Counted from the first letter of the stretch, positions 36,893 to 46,608 are shown. The stretch is DNA of 64,000 nucleotides from Halomonas alimentaria (GCF_009902005.1 NZ_WUTT01000001.1:2136227-2200226), one strand, 5' to 3'. Made by a program: numbers and translations. The notes: generated by a model not told the origin, from the letters alone.

Positions 36893-37804
36893 ATGCGACA
36901 CGCCCTGCTTCCCATCGCCAGCCTCGCCGCCGCCATTTCACTTGCCGCCACGCCTCTGCATGCCCAGGAACCGGTCACGGTCTCCTCCAAGATCGATACC
37001 GAGGGTTCGGTGCTGGGCGAGCTGATCATTCAGCGCCTCGAGGCCGGCGGTGTCGAGGTGGAGGAGCGCCTGCAACTGGGCGCCACCAGTATCGTGCGCG
37101 AGGCGCTGCTGGCCGGCGAGGTCGATCTCTACCCCGAGTACACCGGCAACGGGGCGTTCTTCTTCGACATGACCGACAGCGACGTTTGGCACGATCCCCA
37201 GGCCGCCTATGAGACGGTCCGTGAGCTGGACGCCGAGAACGGCCTGACCTGGCTGACGCCGGCGTCGGCCAACAACACCTGGGCGATGAGCGTACGCGGC
37301 GAACTGGCCCGCGAGCACGAGCTGGCGACCCTGGAGGACCTGGCTCGCTACCTGGACGAGGGCGGTGAGTTCAAGTTCGCCGCCAGTGCCGAGTTTGTGG
37401 AATCCGAGCAGGCGCTGCCGGCGTTCCAGCAGGCCTATGGCTTCGAACTGGACGATGATCAGCTGCTGGTGCTCTCCGGGGGCAACACCGCCTCCACCAT
37501 GCGCGCGGCCGCACAGCAGACCAGCGGCGTCAATGCCGCCATGACCTATGGCACCGACGGCGGCCTCAAGGCGCTCGATCTGGTGGTGCTGGAGGATACC
37601 CTGGGCGTTCAGCCGGTCTATCAGCCGGCGCCGGTGATGCGTTCCGAGGTGCTGGAGGCCTGGCCGGAGATCGAGAACCTGCTGGCGCCGGTCTTCGAGG
37701 CCCTGGACCTCGATACCCTGCAGCGGCTCAATGGGGACGTGGCGGTGAATGGGCGTGCCCCGGCCGAGGTGGCCGCCGACTTCCTCTCCAGCCTGGAGGA
37801 GTAG
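36893..37804 (+). CDS. yehZ: Osmoprotectant ABC transporter, periplasmic binding protein (YehZ/OpuC-type)
   Basis: The 303-residue protein has a cleavable signal peptide ending at LHAQ near residue 25 and an OpuAC-type ligand-binding domain: VSSKIDTEGSVLGELI, LQLGATSIVREALLAGEVDLYPEYTG and YGTDGGLKALDL. It should capture glycine betaine, choline or a related compatible solute in the periplasm. The order SBP-permease-ATPase-permease equals yehZYXW/osmU. The permease start follows 4 bp after the stop, so all four genes form one operon. Confidence 0.9.
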   Translation: MRHALLPIASLAAAISLAATPLHAQEPVTVSSKIDTEGSVLGELIIQRLEAGGVEVEERLQLGATSIVREALLAGEVDLYPEYTGNGAFFFDMTDSDVWHDPQAAYETVRELDAENGLTWLTPASANNTWAMSVRGELAREHELATLEDLARYLDEGGEFKFAASAEFVESEQALPAFQQAYGFELDDDQLLVLSGGNTASTMRAAAQQTSGVNAAMTYGTDGGLKALDLVVLEDTLGVQPVYQPAPVMRSEVLEAWPEIENLLAPVFEALDLDTLQRLNGDVAVNGRAPAEVAADFLSSLEE

Positions 37805-37808
37805 GCGA

Positions 37809-38990
37809 GTGCTGCGCAGGGACGCGCCTATCAACCGAGTGATGCTGTCGCTGGCGCTGGTCGCGCTGGTGACCTGGCTTTCGCTCCCTCTGGGGAGCAT
37901 CGCCCCCAACCGCATCGTGCCCGGCACGGCCCACGTCATCACATCAGCCATCGGCTGGCCGCTGGCGCTGGTGAGCTGCCTGCCGCTGCTGGGCCTGCTG
38001 GCGCTGGCCTGGCGGCCCGGCCGGAATGGCTATCGTCTGGCGCTGGGCCTGACCCTGTTGCTGCTGCTGACGCTGCCGGCCTGGCTGGCGCTGATGGCGG
38101 CATGGCACCTCGACCCCGAGCTGCCCCAGGCGCGGCTGGGTATCGGCGCGGCCTGGTGGCTGATGCTGTTCTGGCTCTCGCTGCTGTTGATCGAGCTGCG
38201 GACGCGCCTCGCCCTGGCTGGCTGGCGGTTGGCGCTGCTGATGCTGCCCGTGCTGGGCGGCTGGTGGTTGGCGGCCGGCTGGCTCGAGCCACTGGCGCTG
38301 TGGCAGGAGCTCTCGGGTCGCCGCAGTGCGTTCGTCGAGGCGGTGGTCGACCACCTGCTGCTGGTGGGTGGTGCCGTGGGGGCGAGCCTGCTGCTGGGCA
38401 CGGGCATTGCCCTGGCCATGCGCCAGAATCCGCGTGTCGAGCGTATCGGCTTCGCGCTTCTCAACTTCCTGCAGACCATTCCCAGCCTGGCACTGTTCGG
38501 CCTGCTGCTGGCGCCGCTGGCCTGGCTCGCCTCTCGGTTCGAGTGGCTCGCCGCATTCGGGGTGAGCGGGATCGGCTGGGCACCGGCCTTCCTGGCGCTG
38601 CTCGGCTACAGCCTCTTGCCCATGGTGCGTAATACCTTCGTCGCCCTCTCCGAGGTGGACCCCGGCGTGCTGGAGGCGGCGCGCGGCATGGGCATGAGCC
38701 GTGGCCAGGTGTTTCGCCAGGTGCGCCTGCCCCTGGCCCTGCCGGTGGTCATCGAGGGCGTGCGCATCACCACCGTCCAGGCGATCGGCTTGACCGCCGT
38801 GGCAGCGCTGATCGGCGCCGGTGGCCTGGGCACCTTCATCTTCCAGGGGCTGGGTCAGGCGGCCATGGATCTGGTGCTGCTCGGCGCCCTGCCGATACTG
38901 GCCATTGCGCTGGCCGCCGATGCCCTGCTGGGTGCCCTGACGCGGCGTCTCGATCACCGCACCGACCTGGCCCCGGGAGCCACCCCATGA
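37809..38990 (+). CDS. yehY: Osmoprotectant ABC transporter permease (YehY-type)
   Basis: The 393-residue protein has an N-terminal extension of about six hydrophobic helices, as in YehY, then an ABC permease domain near residues 175-380 with the EAA-type loop VLEAARGMGMSRGQVFRQVR at about 292-311. It forms half of the membrane channel. The GTG at 37809 lies 4 bp after the binding-protein stop; a start at the ATG of 37842 would remove only the basic leader. It overlaps the ATPase gene by four bases (ATGA). Confidence 0.88.
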   Translation: MLRRDAPINRVMLSLALVALVTWLSLPLGSIAPNRIVPGTAHVITSAIGWPLALVSCLPLLGLLALAWRPGRNGYRLALGLTLLLLLTLPAWLALMAAWHLDPELPQARLGIGAAWWLMLFWLSLLLIELRTRLALAGWRLALLMLPVLGGWWLAAGWLEPLALWQELSGRRSAFVEAVVDHLLLVGGAVGASLLLGTGIALAMRQNPRVERIGFALLNFLQTIPSLALFGLLLAPLAWLASRFEWLAAFGVSGIGWAPAFLALLGYSLLPMVRNTFVALSEVDPGVLEAARGMGMSRGQVFRQVRLPLALPVVIEGVRITTVQAIGLTAVAALIGAGGLGTFIFQGLGQAAMDLVLLGALPILAIALAADALLGALTRRLDHRTDLAPGATP

Positions 38991-39943
38991 TCGAACTCAA
39001 GAGTGTCACCAAGCGTTTCGGTGGCGAGACGGCGGTGGACGCCATCTCGTTGACGGTGAATCGGGGCGAGCTGTGCGCCCTGGTGGGCACCTCGGGCTGT
39101 GGCAAGTCCACCACTCTGCGCATGATCAACCGCCTGATCGAGCATGATGGCGGTGAGATCCATATCGATGGGCGGCCGATTCGCGAGTTCGACGGGCGGA
39201 TCCTGCGCCGCCGGATCGGCTATGCCATCCAGAGTACCGGGCTCTTTCCGCACTGGACCGTGGCCCGGAACATCGGCCTGGTGCCGCGGCTGCTCAAGTG
39301 GCCGGCGGACCGGGTCAACGCGCGTGTAGAGGAGCTGATGGCGCTGCTCGGGCTTTCCGTCGAGCAGTTCGCCGACAAGTACCCGTCCCAGCTGTCGGGT
39401 GGCCAGGCCCAGCGCGTGGGGGTGGCTCGGGCGCTGGCGGCGGATCCCGATATCCTGCTGATGGACGAGCCCTTCGGCGCCCTGGACCCGATCACCCGTG
39501 AGGGCCTGCAGGCCGAGCTGCGCGACCTTCAGTCACGCCTGCAGAAGACCATCGTCTTCGTGACCCACGACATGGATGAGGCCCTGGCGCTGGCGGACCG
39601 CCTGGTGGTGATGAATGCCGGACGCATCGTCCAGCAAGGCAGGCCCCTCGAGCTACTGCGGGCGCCGGCCGATGACTTTGTGGCGTCACTGCTGGGCGGG
39701 GATGATCGCGGTCTCAAGGAGGCCGCCATCACCAGGGTGGCCGAGCGCATGCAACCGCTCTCGCCGCGTCTGCTGCCCCAGGCCCGAGTGCACCGGGATG
39801 ATACCCTGCGCCAGGCCCTGGCGGTGATGTTCCGTGAACATGCCGACAGGCTGGCGGTGGTCGACGACGAGGCGATGCCGGTCGGGGAGCTCTCGCTACG
39901 GCGTATCGTCGGGGCGGGTCGCGAGGGAGGCAGTGACACGTGA
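38987..39943 (+). CDS. yehX: Osmoprotectant ABC transporter ATPase (YehX/ProV-type)
   Basis: The 318-residue ATPase has Walker A GTSGCGKST (residues 35-43), the signature LSGGQAQRVGVARAL near 139-153, Walker B ILLMDEPFGALD and the H-loop VFVTHDMDEALAL. A single CBS-like segment follows near residues 265-310. The order of these parts is that of quaternary-amine uptake ATPases. The tandem CBS pair of OpuA-type ionic-strength sensors seems incomplete. Start and stop both overlap the adjacent permease genes by four bases. Confidence 0.92.
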   Translation: MIELKSVTKRFGGETAVDAISLTVNRGELCALVGTSGCGKSTTLRMINRLIEHDGGEIHIDGRPIREFDGRILRRRIGYAIQSTGLFPHWTVARNIGLVPRLLKWPADRVNARVEELMALLGLSVEQFADKYPSQLSGGQAQRVGVARALAADPDILLMDEPFGALDPITREGLQAELRDLQSRLQKTIVFVTHDMDEALALADRLVVMNAGRIVQQGRPLELLRAPADDFVASLLGGDDRGLKEAAITRVAERMQPLSPRLLPQARVHRDDTLRQALAVMFREHADRLAVVDDEAMPVGELSLRRIVGAGREGGSDT

Positions 39944-40671
39944 GCATGGCCCTCCTGACACGCTGGTCCGCGCCGCTGGTATGGCTCGCCCTGCTGCTGG
40001 CCCTGGCAGTGGGGGGCGAGTGGCTCGAGCCGCTGCTGCGCTGGAGCGAACCCGATGCCCGCCGGGTGCTCTACCCCCAGGCCGACCTGCTGACCCTGCT
40101 GGCGCGCCATGTGCAGGTGGTGGCGATCGCCTCCGGCCTGGCAGTGGTGATTGGGGTTGGCGCGGCAATCCTGGTGACGCGCCCCGGGGGGCGCGATTTC
40201 CTGCCCCTGGTGGCGCAGTTCGCCTCCATGGGGCAGACCTTCCCGCCGGTGGCGGTGTTGGCCCTGGCGGTGCCAGTGCTGGGCTTCGGTACCTGGCCGA
40301 TCATCGTGGCGCTGCTGCTCTATGGGTTGCTGCCGATCGTGCGCAATACCCTGGCGGGACTGGAAGGGCTCGACCCCGCGGTTGAGGAGGCCGCTCGCGG
40401 CATGGGCATGGGCGGTGGCCAGCGGCTATGGCAGGTGGAGCTGCCCCTCGCGGCACCGATCATCCTCGCCGGCATCCGCACCTCGGTGACCGTCAACATC
40501 GCCACGGCGGCGCTGGGGGCCACAGTGGGGGCGAGCAACCTCGGCGCGCCGATCATCGCCGGCATCGTCAACGGCAATACCGCCTATATCCTTCAGGGCG
40601 CCGTGATGATCGGCCTGCTGGCGCTGGCAGTTGATAGCTTGTTTGCCCGGTTGGTGCCAGCAAGTCAGTAA
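39940..40671 (+). CDS. yehW: Osmoprotectant ABC transporter permease (YehW-type)
   Basis: The 243-residue protein has about six hydrophobic helices and the ABC permease EAA loop VEEAARGMGMGGGQRLWQVE near residues 148-167. It is the shorter second channel subunit. The GTG start overlaps the ATPase stop (GTGA); an ATG at 39946 is the alternative. The operon ends here, followed by a stem-loop in a 165-bp gap. Confidence 0.9.
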   Translation: MSMALLTRWSAPLVWLALLLALAVGGEWLEPLLRWSEPDARRVLYPQADLLTLLARHVQVVAIASGLAVVIGVGAAILVTRPGGRDFLPLVAQFASMGQTFPPVAVLALAVPVLGFGTWPIIVALLLYGLLPIVRNTLAGLEGLDPAVEEAARGMGMGGGQRLWQVELPLAAPIILAGIRTSVTVNIATAALGATVGASNLGAPIIAGIVNGNTAYILQGAVMIGLLALAVDSLFARLVPASQ

Positions 40672-40684
40672 TATCGTCTGCTGA

Positions 40685-40720
40685 TATCGACCAAAGGTGA
40701 AGGCCTTTCTGCTGTCGATA
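40685..40720 (+). terminator. Stem-loop after the osmoprotectant operon
   Basis: TATCGAC (40685-40691) pairs with GTCGATA (40714-40720) and, inside, AAAGG (40693-40697) with CCTTT (40704-40708). It begins 14 bp after the last permease stop. No long T-run follows, so terminator strength is uncertain. Confidence 0.5.
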
Positions 40721-40836
40721 CTCGCCAGTTTACGTTAACGTCATCTCGGGCTGCGTTGACCCCTCGGGAGTGATCCTCCTGGCAAGGGGCGAGACAAGCG
40801 ACAACACTGCCCTCAAAAGGGGTAGAGGATGCCAAG

Positions 40837-42048
40837 ATGACAACGACACAAGATATCCATTCGCCGCAGTTCCTCAGCGGCGACGAGTTCTCCATTCCCA
40901 CCTTCCGCCTGCTGACGCAGGACGGCAGCCTGTATGACGGCGCCGAGGCGCCCGAGCTCTCCCGCGAGCAGGCGCTGAAGATCTATCACGCCATGGTGGC
41001 CACCCGGGTGCTCGACGAGCGCATGATGGCGGCTCAGCGCCAGGGCCGGCTGTCGTTCTACATGCAGTGCACCGGCGAGGAGGCCGCGGTCATCGGTGCC
41101 ACGGCGGCGCTCGATGATGCCGACATGATCATGGCCCAGTACCGCGAGCAGGGGGCGCTGGTCTATCGCGGCTTCAGCTACGACGAGTTCATGAACCAGC
41201 TGTTCGGCAACGAGCTCGACTACGGCAAGGGGCGGCAGATGCCGATCCACTACGGCTCGCGCAAGCTGCACTACATGACCATCTCCTCGCCGCTGGCCAC
41301 CCAGATTCCCCAGGCCGCCGGCTACGCCTACGGTCAGAAGCTCACCGGCGAGGGGCACTGCACGCTGTGCTTCTTCGGCGAGGGCGCCGCCTCAGAAGGT
41401 GACTTCCACGCCGCGCTCAACATGGCCGCGGTGCACGAGGTGCCGGTGATCTTCTTCTGCCGCAACAATGGCTACGCGATCTCCACCCCCTCCATCGAGC
41501 AGTTCGCCGCGGACGGCGTGGCGCCGCGGGCCTTTGGCTACCGCATGCACGTGATCCGCGTCGACGGCAACGACATCCTGGCGGTGCTGTCGGCGACCTG
41601 CGAGGCGCGGCGCATCGCCGTGGAGCACAACAAGCCGGTACTGATCGAGGCGATGAGCTATCGTCTGGCGGCCCACTCCTCCTCGGACGACCCCTCCGGC
41701 TATCGCTCGAAGAAGGAGGAGGAGGCCTGGCGCGAGAAGGATCCGATCCTGCGCATGCAGCACTGGTTGACCGAGCAGGGGTGGTGGAACGACGACGAGG
41801 AGAAGGCGCTGCAGGAGTCGCTGCGCCGCGAGGTGCTTGAGACCATGAAGCGCGCCGAGAAGCGCCCGCCACCCCCGCTGGACAGCCTGGTCAGCGATGT
41901 CTATGCCGACGTCACCCCGGCCCTGCAGCGCCAGCTCGACCGCCTCAAGACCCATATCCGCCAGTATCCGGAGAGCTACCCGAAGGGGGCGCGCTCCCTG
42001 GACCCGGACGTGAAGGTCCGCGACGACGCCAGCCAGGGAGGGGAGTGA
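40837..42048 (+). CDS. bkdA1: Branched-chain 2-oxoacid dehydrogenase E1 alpha
   Basis: The 403-residue protein is the thiamine-diphosphate-binding alpha subunit of the E1 decarboxylase. The ThDP motif is in [20 protein letters not shown] near residues 185-204, ending with [25 protein letters not shown] near 278-292 corresponds to the loop of the mitochondrial BCKDH E1 alpha that carries the regulatory phosphoserine. The complex converts branched-chain 2-oxoacids from Val, Leu and Ile into acyl-CoAs. E1 beta begins one base after the stop. A pyruvate or acetoin substrate cannot be fully excluded, but the N-terminal layout fits BCKDH. Confidence 0.88.
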   Translation: MTTTQDIHSPQFLSGDEFSIPTFRLLTQDGSLYDGAEAPELSREQALKIYHAMVATRVLDERMMAAQRQGRLSFYMQCTGEEAAVIGATAALDDADMIMAQYREQGALVYRGFSYDEFMNQLFGNELDYGKGRQMPIHYGSRKLHYMTISSPLATQIPQAAGYAYGQKLTGEGHCTLCFFGEGAASEGDFHAALNMAAVHEVPVIFFCRNNGYAISTPSIEQFAADGVAPRAFGYRMHVIRVDGNDILAVLSATCEARRIAVEHNKPVLIEAMSYRLAAHSSSDDPSGYRSKKEEEAWREKDPILRMQHWLTEQGWWNDDEEKALQESLRREVLETMKRAEKRPPPPLDSLVSDVYADVTPALQRQLDRLKTHIRQYPESYPKGARSLDPDVKVRDDASQGGE

Positions 42049-42049
42049 G

Positions 42050-43027
42050 ATGCCGACCATGAACATGCTGCAGGCGATCAACAACGCCCTGGATATCGCC
42101 ATGGCCGAGGACGACAAGGTGCTCTGCTTCGGCGAGGACGTCGGCATCTTCGGCGGCGTCTTCCGCGCCACCAGCCACCTGCAGGAGAAGTACGGCCGCA
42201 CGCGCTGCTTCAACACGCCGCTGGTCGAGCAGGGCATCCTCGGCTTCGCCAATGGCCTGGCCGCCCAGGGCTCGGTGCCGGTGGCGGAGATCCAGTTCGC
42301 CGACTACATCTTTCCGGCCTTCGACCAGATCGTCAACGAGACCGCCAAGTTCCGCTACCGCTCGGGCGACCTGTTCAACGTCGGTGGCCTGACCATCCGT
42401 GCTCCCTACGGTGGCGGCATCTCCGGCGGGCTCTACCACTCCCAGTCGCCGGAGGCCTACTTCGCGCATACCCCGGGGCTCAAGATTGCGGTGCCGCGCA
42501 ATCCCTATCAGGCCAAGGGACTCCTGCTGGCGGCGATCCGCGATCCCGACCCGGTGCTGTTCTTCGAGCCCAAGCGGCTCTATCGCGCCTCCACCGGCGA
42601 GGTGCCGGAGGAGGACTATCAGCTGCCCCTCGGCGAGGCGGAGGTGACCCGCGAGGGCACCGACGTCACCGTGCTCGGCTGGGGTGCGCAGATGGAGGTG
42701 ATCGACCGCGCCGTGGAGCTGGCCGAGAAGGAGGGCATCTCCTGCGAGGTGATCGACCTGCGCTCGATCCTGCCCTGGGACGAGGAGAGCGTGGTGGAGT
42801 CGGTGCTCAAGACCGGGCGGCTGGTGATCACCCACGAGGCGCCGCTGACCGGTGGCTTCGCCGGCGAGATCGCCGCGACAGTGCAGGAGCGCTGCTTCCT
42901 CTACCTGGAGTCGCCCATCGCCCGGGTGACCGGCCTGGATACCCCCTTCCCGCTGACGCTGGAGAAGGAGTACCTGCCGGACCACCTCAAGGTGTTCGAA
43001 GCGATCAGGGCCAGTGTGGCCTTCTGA
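42050..43027 (+). CDS. bkdA2: Branched-chain 2-oxoacid dehydrogenase E1 beta
   Basis: The 325-residue beta subunit pairs with E1 alpha to form the alpha2-beta2 decarboxylase. It shows [19 protein letters not shown] at the start, [15 protein letters not shown] near residues 27-41, [17 protein letters not shown] near 54-70, [15 protein letters not shown] near 83-97 and [16 protein letters not shown] near 128-143, the last holding a histidine typical of the E1 active site. The C-terminal transketolase domain is complete. The gene lies one base after E1 alpha, and 37 bp before E2. Confidence 0.9.
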   Translation: MPTMNMLQAINNALDIAMAEDDKVLCFGEDVGIFGGVFRATSHLQEKYGRTRCFNTPLVEQGILGFANGLAAQGSVPVAEIQFADYIFPAFDQIVNETAKFRYRSGDLFNVGGLTIRAPYGGGISGGLYHSQSPEAYFAHTPGLKIAVPRNPYQAKGLLLAAIRDPDPVLFFEPKRLYRASTGEVPEEDYQLPLGEAEVTREGTDVTVLGWGAQMEVIDRAVELAEKEGISCEVIDLRSILPWDEESVVESVLKTGRLVITHEAPLTGGFAGEIAATVQERCFLYLESPIARVTGLDTPFPLTLEKEYLPDHLKVFEAIRASVAF

Positions 43028-43064
43028 TCCGATATCGGAAGCGACCAGTCGAGGAGACGACGAG

Positions 43065-44708
43065 ATGAGCGATTTCATGCTGCCCGATATCGGCGAAGGT
43101 ATCGTGGAGTGCGAGGTAGTGGAGTGGCGCGTGGCCGAGGGTGACGTGATCGAGGAGGACCAGCCGGTGGTCGAGGTGATGACCGACAAGGCGCTGGTGG
43201 AGATCACCGCGCCGGAGGCGGGACGCATTACCCGGCTGCATGTGGCGAAGGGCGACACGGCCCGTGTGCATGCGCCGCTGTTCGCCTATGAGGCGGAGGG
43301 TGAGACAACTAGCGCGGCGGCTGCCGAGCCGTCGGCCGGTGCCGCGGAGAAAGTAGCCGCGCCGGAGCCCTCGCCTGCGCCGGCTGCCACCGGAGGCAAG
43401 ACCAAGGACTTTATCCTGCCCGATGTGGGGGAGGGGATCGTCGAGTGCGAGGTGGTCGAGTGGCGGGTCCAGGAGGGCGAGACCATCGCCGAGGACCAAC
43501 CGGTGGTCGATGTGATGACCGACAAGGCGCTGGTTGAAATCACCGCGCCCGAGGCGGGGGTGGTGAGCAAGCTGCATGTCGCCCAGGGCGAGATCGCCCG
43601 GGTCCATGCGCCGCTCTATGCCTATCGCCCGGAACATGCCGAAGGCGAGGGTAGCGAGGTTTCCGGCGCCGCCGAGCCAGAGCCGAAGCCTGTGACCCGA
43701 AGTGTATCGTCCGCCGATAGTGGCGATGCACGGGAGGCAAAGCCTGGCCGGGGCCCCTCAGAGCCTGGCCGGGGCCCCTATGGACGGATCCCCGCGGCGC
43801 CGGCGGTACGACGGCTGCTGCGCGAGCACGGCCTCTCCCTGGAAGCGGTCCCCGGCAGCGGCAAGCAGGGGCGCGTGCTCAAGGAGGATGTGCTGAGCTA
43901 TCTAGAGAAGGGCAAGCTAGAGAAGGGCGAGTTCGAGCAAGGCAAGGCGAGCGCCGCCGGCGAGAAGGCGACGGCCGCTTCCTCTGCGCCCCCCGCCCAG
44001 GGAGAGCCCCGGGTGGAACCGCTGCGTGGGGTGCGCGCGGTGATGGCCAGACGCATGGTGGAGGCGGCCAGCACCATTCCCCACTTCCAGTATGGGGAGG
44101 AGATCGATGTCACCGAGTTGCTGGCGCTGCGCGAGCGGTTGAAGCCGATGGCCGAGGCCGAGGGGGTGCGCCTGACGCTGATGCCCTTCTTCATGAAGGC
44201 CATGGCGCTGGCGGTGCGCGAAGCGCCGATCCTCAACGCCCGGCTCAACGACGCCGGCGACGAGATCCACTACCTGCCGTCGGTGAACGTCGGCATGGCG
44301 GTGGATAGCCGTGCGGGACTGCTGGTGCCCAACGTCAAGGGCGTGGAGCGCCTCTCGCTGCTCGGCATCGCCGCCGAGGTGGCGCGGCTTACCCAGGCGG
44401 CGCGCTCGGGCAAGGTGGCCCAGGAGGACCTGCGGGAGGGCACCATCAGCATCTCCAATATCGGGGCCCTGGGCGGTACCTATGCTGCCCCCATCATCAA
44501 CGCCCCGGAGCTGGCTATCGTCGCCATCGGCAAGACCCAGTGGCTGCCGCGCTTCGATGCCGAGGATCAGGTGGTCAAGCGGGCGATCATGACGGTGACC
44601 TGGGCGGGCGATCACCGGGTCATCGACGGTGGCACCATCGCGCGCTTCTGCAACGCCTGGAAGGGCTACCTCGAAGCACCCGAGACGATGCTGCTGAACT
44701 TGAGCTGA
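43065..44708 (+). CDS. bkdB: Branched-chain 2-oxoacid dehydrogenase E2 (two lipoyl domains)
   Basis: The 547-residue acyltransferase carries two lipoyl domains, at about residues 1-77 and 111-190, each with the lipoylated MTDKALVEI motif. A peripheral subunit-binding domain follows near 243-285 (AAPAVRRLLREHGLSLEAVP), then the catalytic domain ending in TWAGDHRVIDGG. Most bacterial BCKDH E2 proteins have one lipoyl domain. The linker holds a tandem repeat (PGRGPSEPGRGPYG) and charged KGKLEKGEFEQGK. The ATG at 43065 follows GAGGAGACGACGAG. The stop overlaps the start of a protein kinase (TGATG). No E3 gene lies in the operon. Confidence 0.92.
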   Translation: MSDFMLPDIGEGIVECEVVEWRVAEGDVIEEDQPVVEVMTDKALVEITAPEAGRITRLHVAKGDTARVHAPLFAYEAEGETTSAAAAEPSAGAAEKVAAPEPSPAPAATGGKTKDFILPDVGEGIVECEVVEWRVQEGETIAEDQPVVDVMTDKALVEITAPEAGVVSKLHVAQGEIARVHAPLYAYRPEHAEGEGSEVSGAAEPEPKPVTRSVSSADSGDAREAKPGRGPSEPGRGPYGRIPAAPAVRRLLREHGLSLEAVPGSGKQGRVLKEDVLSYLEKGKLEKGEFEQGKASAAGEKATAASSAPPAQGEPRVEPLRGVRAVMARRMVEAASTIPHFQYGEEIDVTELLALRERLKPMAEAEGVRLTLMPFFMKAMALAVREAPILNARLNDAGDEIHYLPSVNVGMAVDSRAGLLVPNVKGVERLSLLGIAAEVARLTQAARSGKVAQEDLREGTISISNIGALGGTYAAPIINAPELAIVAIGKTQWLPRFDAEDQVVKRAIMTVTWAGDHRVIDGGTIARFCNAWKGYLEAPETMLLNLS

Positions 44709-46537
44709 TGCCCATGCCTCAGGCGCCCTTGCAGCAGTTCTATATCCCCGAGGAGCAGTCGGTCTACCTGCTCAGCCAGGATGACGCCCGCAAGCTCAAG
44801 GCGTGGGTGGCGCTCTGCCAGGAGCAGCTGGAGCAGCTCGGCTACCGGGATATCGAGCTGGTCGGCAAGGGCGCCTACGGTTTCGTCTTCGCCGGGGTCA
44901 CCGCCCTGGGGGACCAGTACGTCTTCAAGTTCACCCGGGTCAACCTGCCCCAGCATCTGCAGGATCGCCTCGAGGAGGAGGCCTTCATGCTGGAGCAGGT
45001 CGACCATCCGCGGGTGCCGCGGTTGATCGCCTATCAGCGGGTGCGGCACCAGTCGATCCTGGTGATGCAGCGCGCGCCGGGCTTGAACCTCGAGGAGGTC
45101 TCGCTGCGTGAGGGGCGACTCTCGCCTCGGCTGGTCGTGCGCATCGCCGACCAACTCGCCGATATCCTGCGCGCCCTGCGGCGCGAGTCGGGCCCCGCCG
45201 GAAAGCCCATCGTGCATGGCGATATCAAGCCCTCCAACCTGGTCTTCGATGCCCGCGACGAGACCATCGCCCTGATCGACTGGGGCTCCTCGGTGTTCGC
45301 CCAGCTCGATGCCAACCAGCAGTTCGTGGCTTCCAATGTCATGGAGCTGATGTCCGACAACCTGCAGCAGACCAATGCCCGGCTGGGGGATGTCTACTTC
45401 ATCGGCGAGGAGCAGTTGAACGGGGCGCTCTCCTCGCCGCGCTTCGACGAGCAGGGAGCGGCCGGCACCCTGTATGCGCTGGCCTCGGCGCAGTCCTGTC
45501 GCTTCGGCTATCACGCCATCCCGGCCACCTCCTTGGGTCTGCCGGTGGAGTTCGCGCGCATGCTCGACGGCATGCTGGATCCTGACCCGCGTCTGCGGCT
45601 CAAGGCAGGCGACCACTTCATTCGCGAGATGCCGCGCCTGGCGCGCACCGTGATGATCGACCTGCCCGAGACGGCCGAGGTGGCGCTGGTACCGGTATGG
45701 GCGCGCCCCGCCAGCCGCGAGATCGACACCGTAGTGTACAGCTCGCGCAAGGCATTCCTGCGCGAGGAGGGCGCTCCGGAGACCCTCAACGATGTCAATG
45801 ACGTGCAGCTGGATCGCTACTACAAGAACTTCATGCAGGGCATGGGGGAGACCGAGAAGGCCTTCCTCGCCGCGGTGAGTCGCCTCGGCCGCTATCCGGT
45901 AGTGGGCGGGCTCGCGGTGCGCTGGGAGAGCGACGGGGTGTATATCGACACCACCCTGAACCTGCACGATCCGGCGCTGAAGCCGGCCTTCATCGCCGCG
46001 GTCAACAACATGGTCAACCTGGCCCGGGCCATCTACCGCCGGGGGATCTTCAAGAGCTGCCTGTTCAATGCACGCGATACCCTGCACCTGGAGCGTGAGA
46101 GCCCGGAGCAGCCATTCGTGAACGAGCCGGGCATGCGGCTGCACTACGAGGTCAGCGCGGTGCCGGAACTGGAGGATCGGGCGCGCCTGCACAGTTACTT
46201 CGAGGATGGCCCCGACCCCGAGGAGTTCCTGGTGCTGCCCGAGGCGATCATCACCTCCCTGGAGGCCCTCAACGATATCCACCACACCGGCATGATCATC
46301 TTCGAGGCGCTGCCGGCGCATCTCAAGATCCACAGCTACTACCGCCTGCTGGATCCCTCTCGCGAGGCCGAGTTTCGTGCCCGGCTGGAGGAGATCCTCG
46401 CTGCCGTGGGGCTGATCGAGGGGCTCGGCGTCTCCGGCTTCATGAAGATGCCCTACAAGGACACCCGCTTCTTCCCTCATGTGGAGCGCCAGCCGGAACG
46501 GTTCTACCCGCGCAATCCACGTCAGGTCTTCGACTAG
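44708..46537 (+). CDS. Hanks-type serine/threonine protein kinase coupled to the BCKDH operon
   Basis: The 609-residue protein has a kinase domain in its N-terminal half: glycine loop VGKGAYGFVFAG (52-63), ATP-binding lysine in YVFKFTR (74), a glutamate near 91, catalytic HGDIKPSN (170-177) and DWG (191-193) in place of DFG. All key residues are there. The C-terminal 280 residues have no motif I can name and no transmembrane helix or PASTA repeat is evident, so it is probably soluble. The ATG overlaps the E2 stop, so it should be made with the dehydrogenase. Its target is unknown; E1 alpha is the natural candidate. Confidence 0.85.
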   Translation: MPMPQAPLQQFYIPEEQSVYLLSQDDARKLKAWVALCQEQLEQLGYRDIELVGKGAYGFVFAGVTALGDQYVFKFTRVNLPQHLQDRLEEEAFMLEQVDHPRVPRLIAYQRVRHQSILVMQRAPGLNLEEVSLREGRLSPRLVVRIADQLADILRALRRESGPAGKPIVHGDIKPSNLVFDARDETIALIDWGSSVFAQLDANQQFVASNVMELMSDNLQQTNARLGDVYFIGEEQLNGALSSPRFDEQGAAGTLYALASAQSCRFGYHAIPATSLGLPVEFARMLDGMLDPDPRLRLKAGDHFIREMPRLARTVMIDLPETAEVALVPVWARPASREIDTVVYSSRKAFLREEGAPETLNDVNDVQLDRYYKNFMQGMGETEKAFLAAVSRLGRYPVVGGLAVRWESDGVYIDTTLNLHDPALKPAFIAAVNNMVNLARAIYRRGIFKSCLFNARDTLHLERESPEQPFVNEPGMRLHYEVSAVPELEDRARLHSYFEDGPDPEEFLVLPEAIITSLEALNDIHHTGMIIFEALPAHLKIHSYYRLLDPSREAEFRARLEEILAAVGLIEGLGVSGFMKMPYKDTRFFPHVERQPERFYPRNPRQVFD

Positions 46538-46567
46538 AACGTTCCGTGTCTGGTGGTGGAGTTATGC

Positions 46568-46589
46568 TATTATTGTGTCTGTAGATACA
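46568..46589 (+). promoter_or_regulatory. Putative promoter/operator of the Xre-RES module
   Basis: TATTAT (46568-46573) may be the -10, with the imperfect palindrome TGTCT-GTAG-ATACA (46576-46589) just downstream, 20 bp before the antitoxin ATG. Such a site would suit autorepression. No good -35 is visible. Confidence 0.35.
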
Positions 46590-46608
46590 TAGCGTTAAGG
46601 GGTTAACC

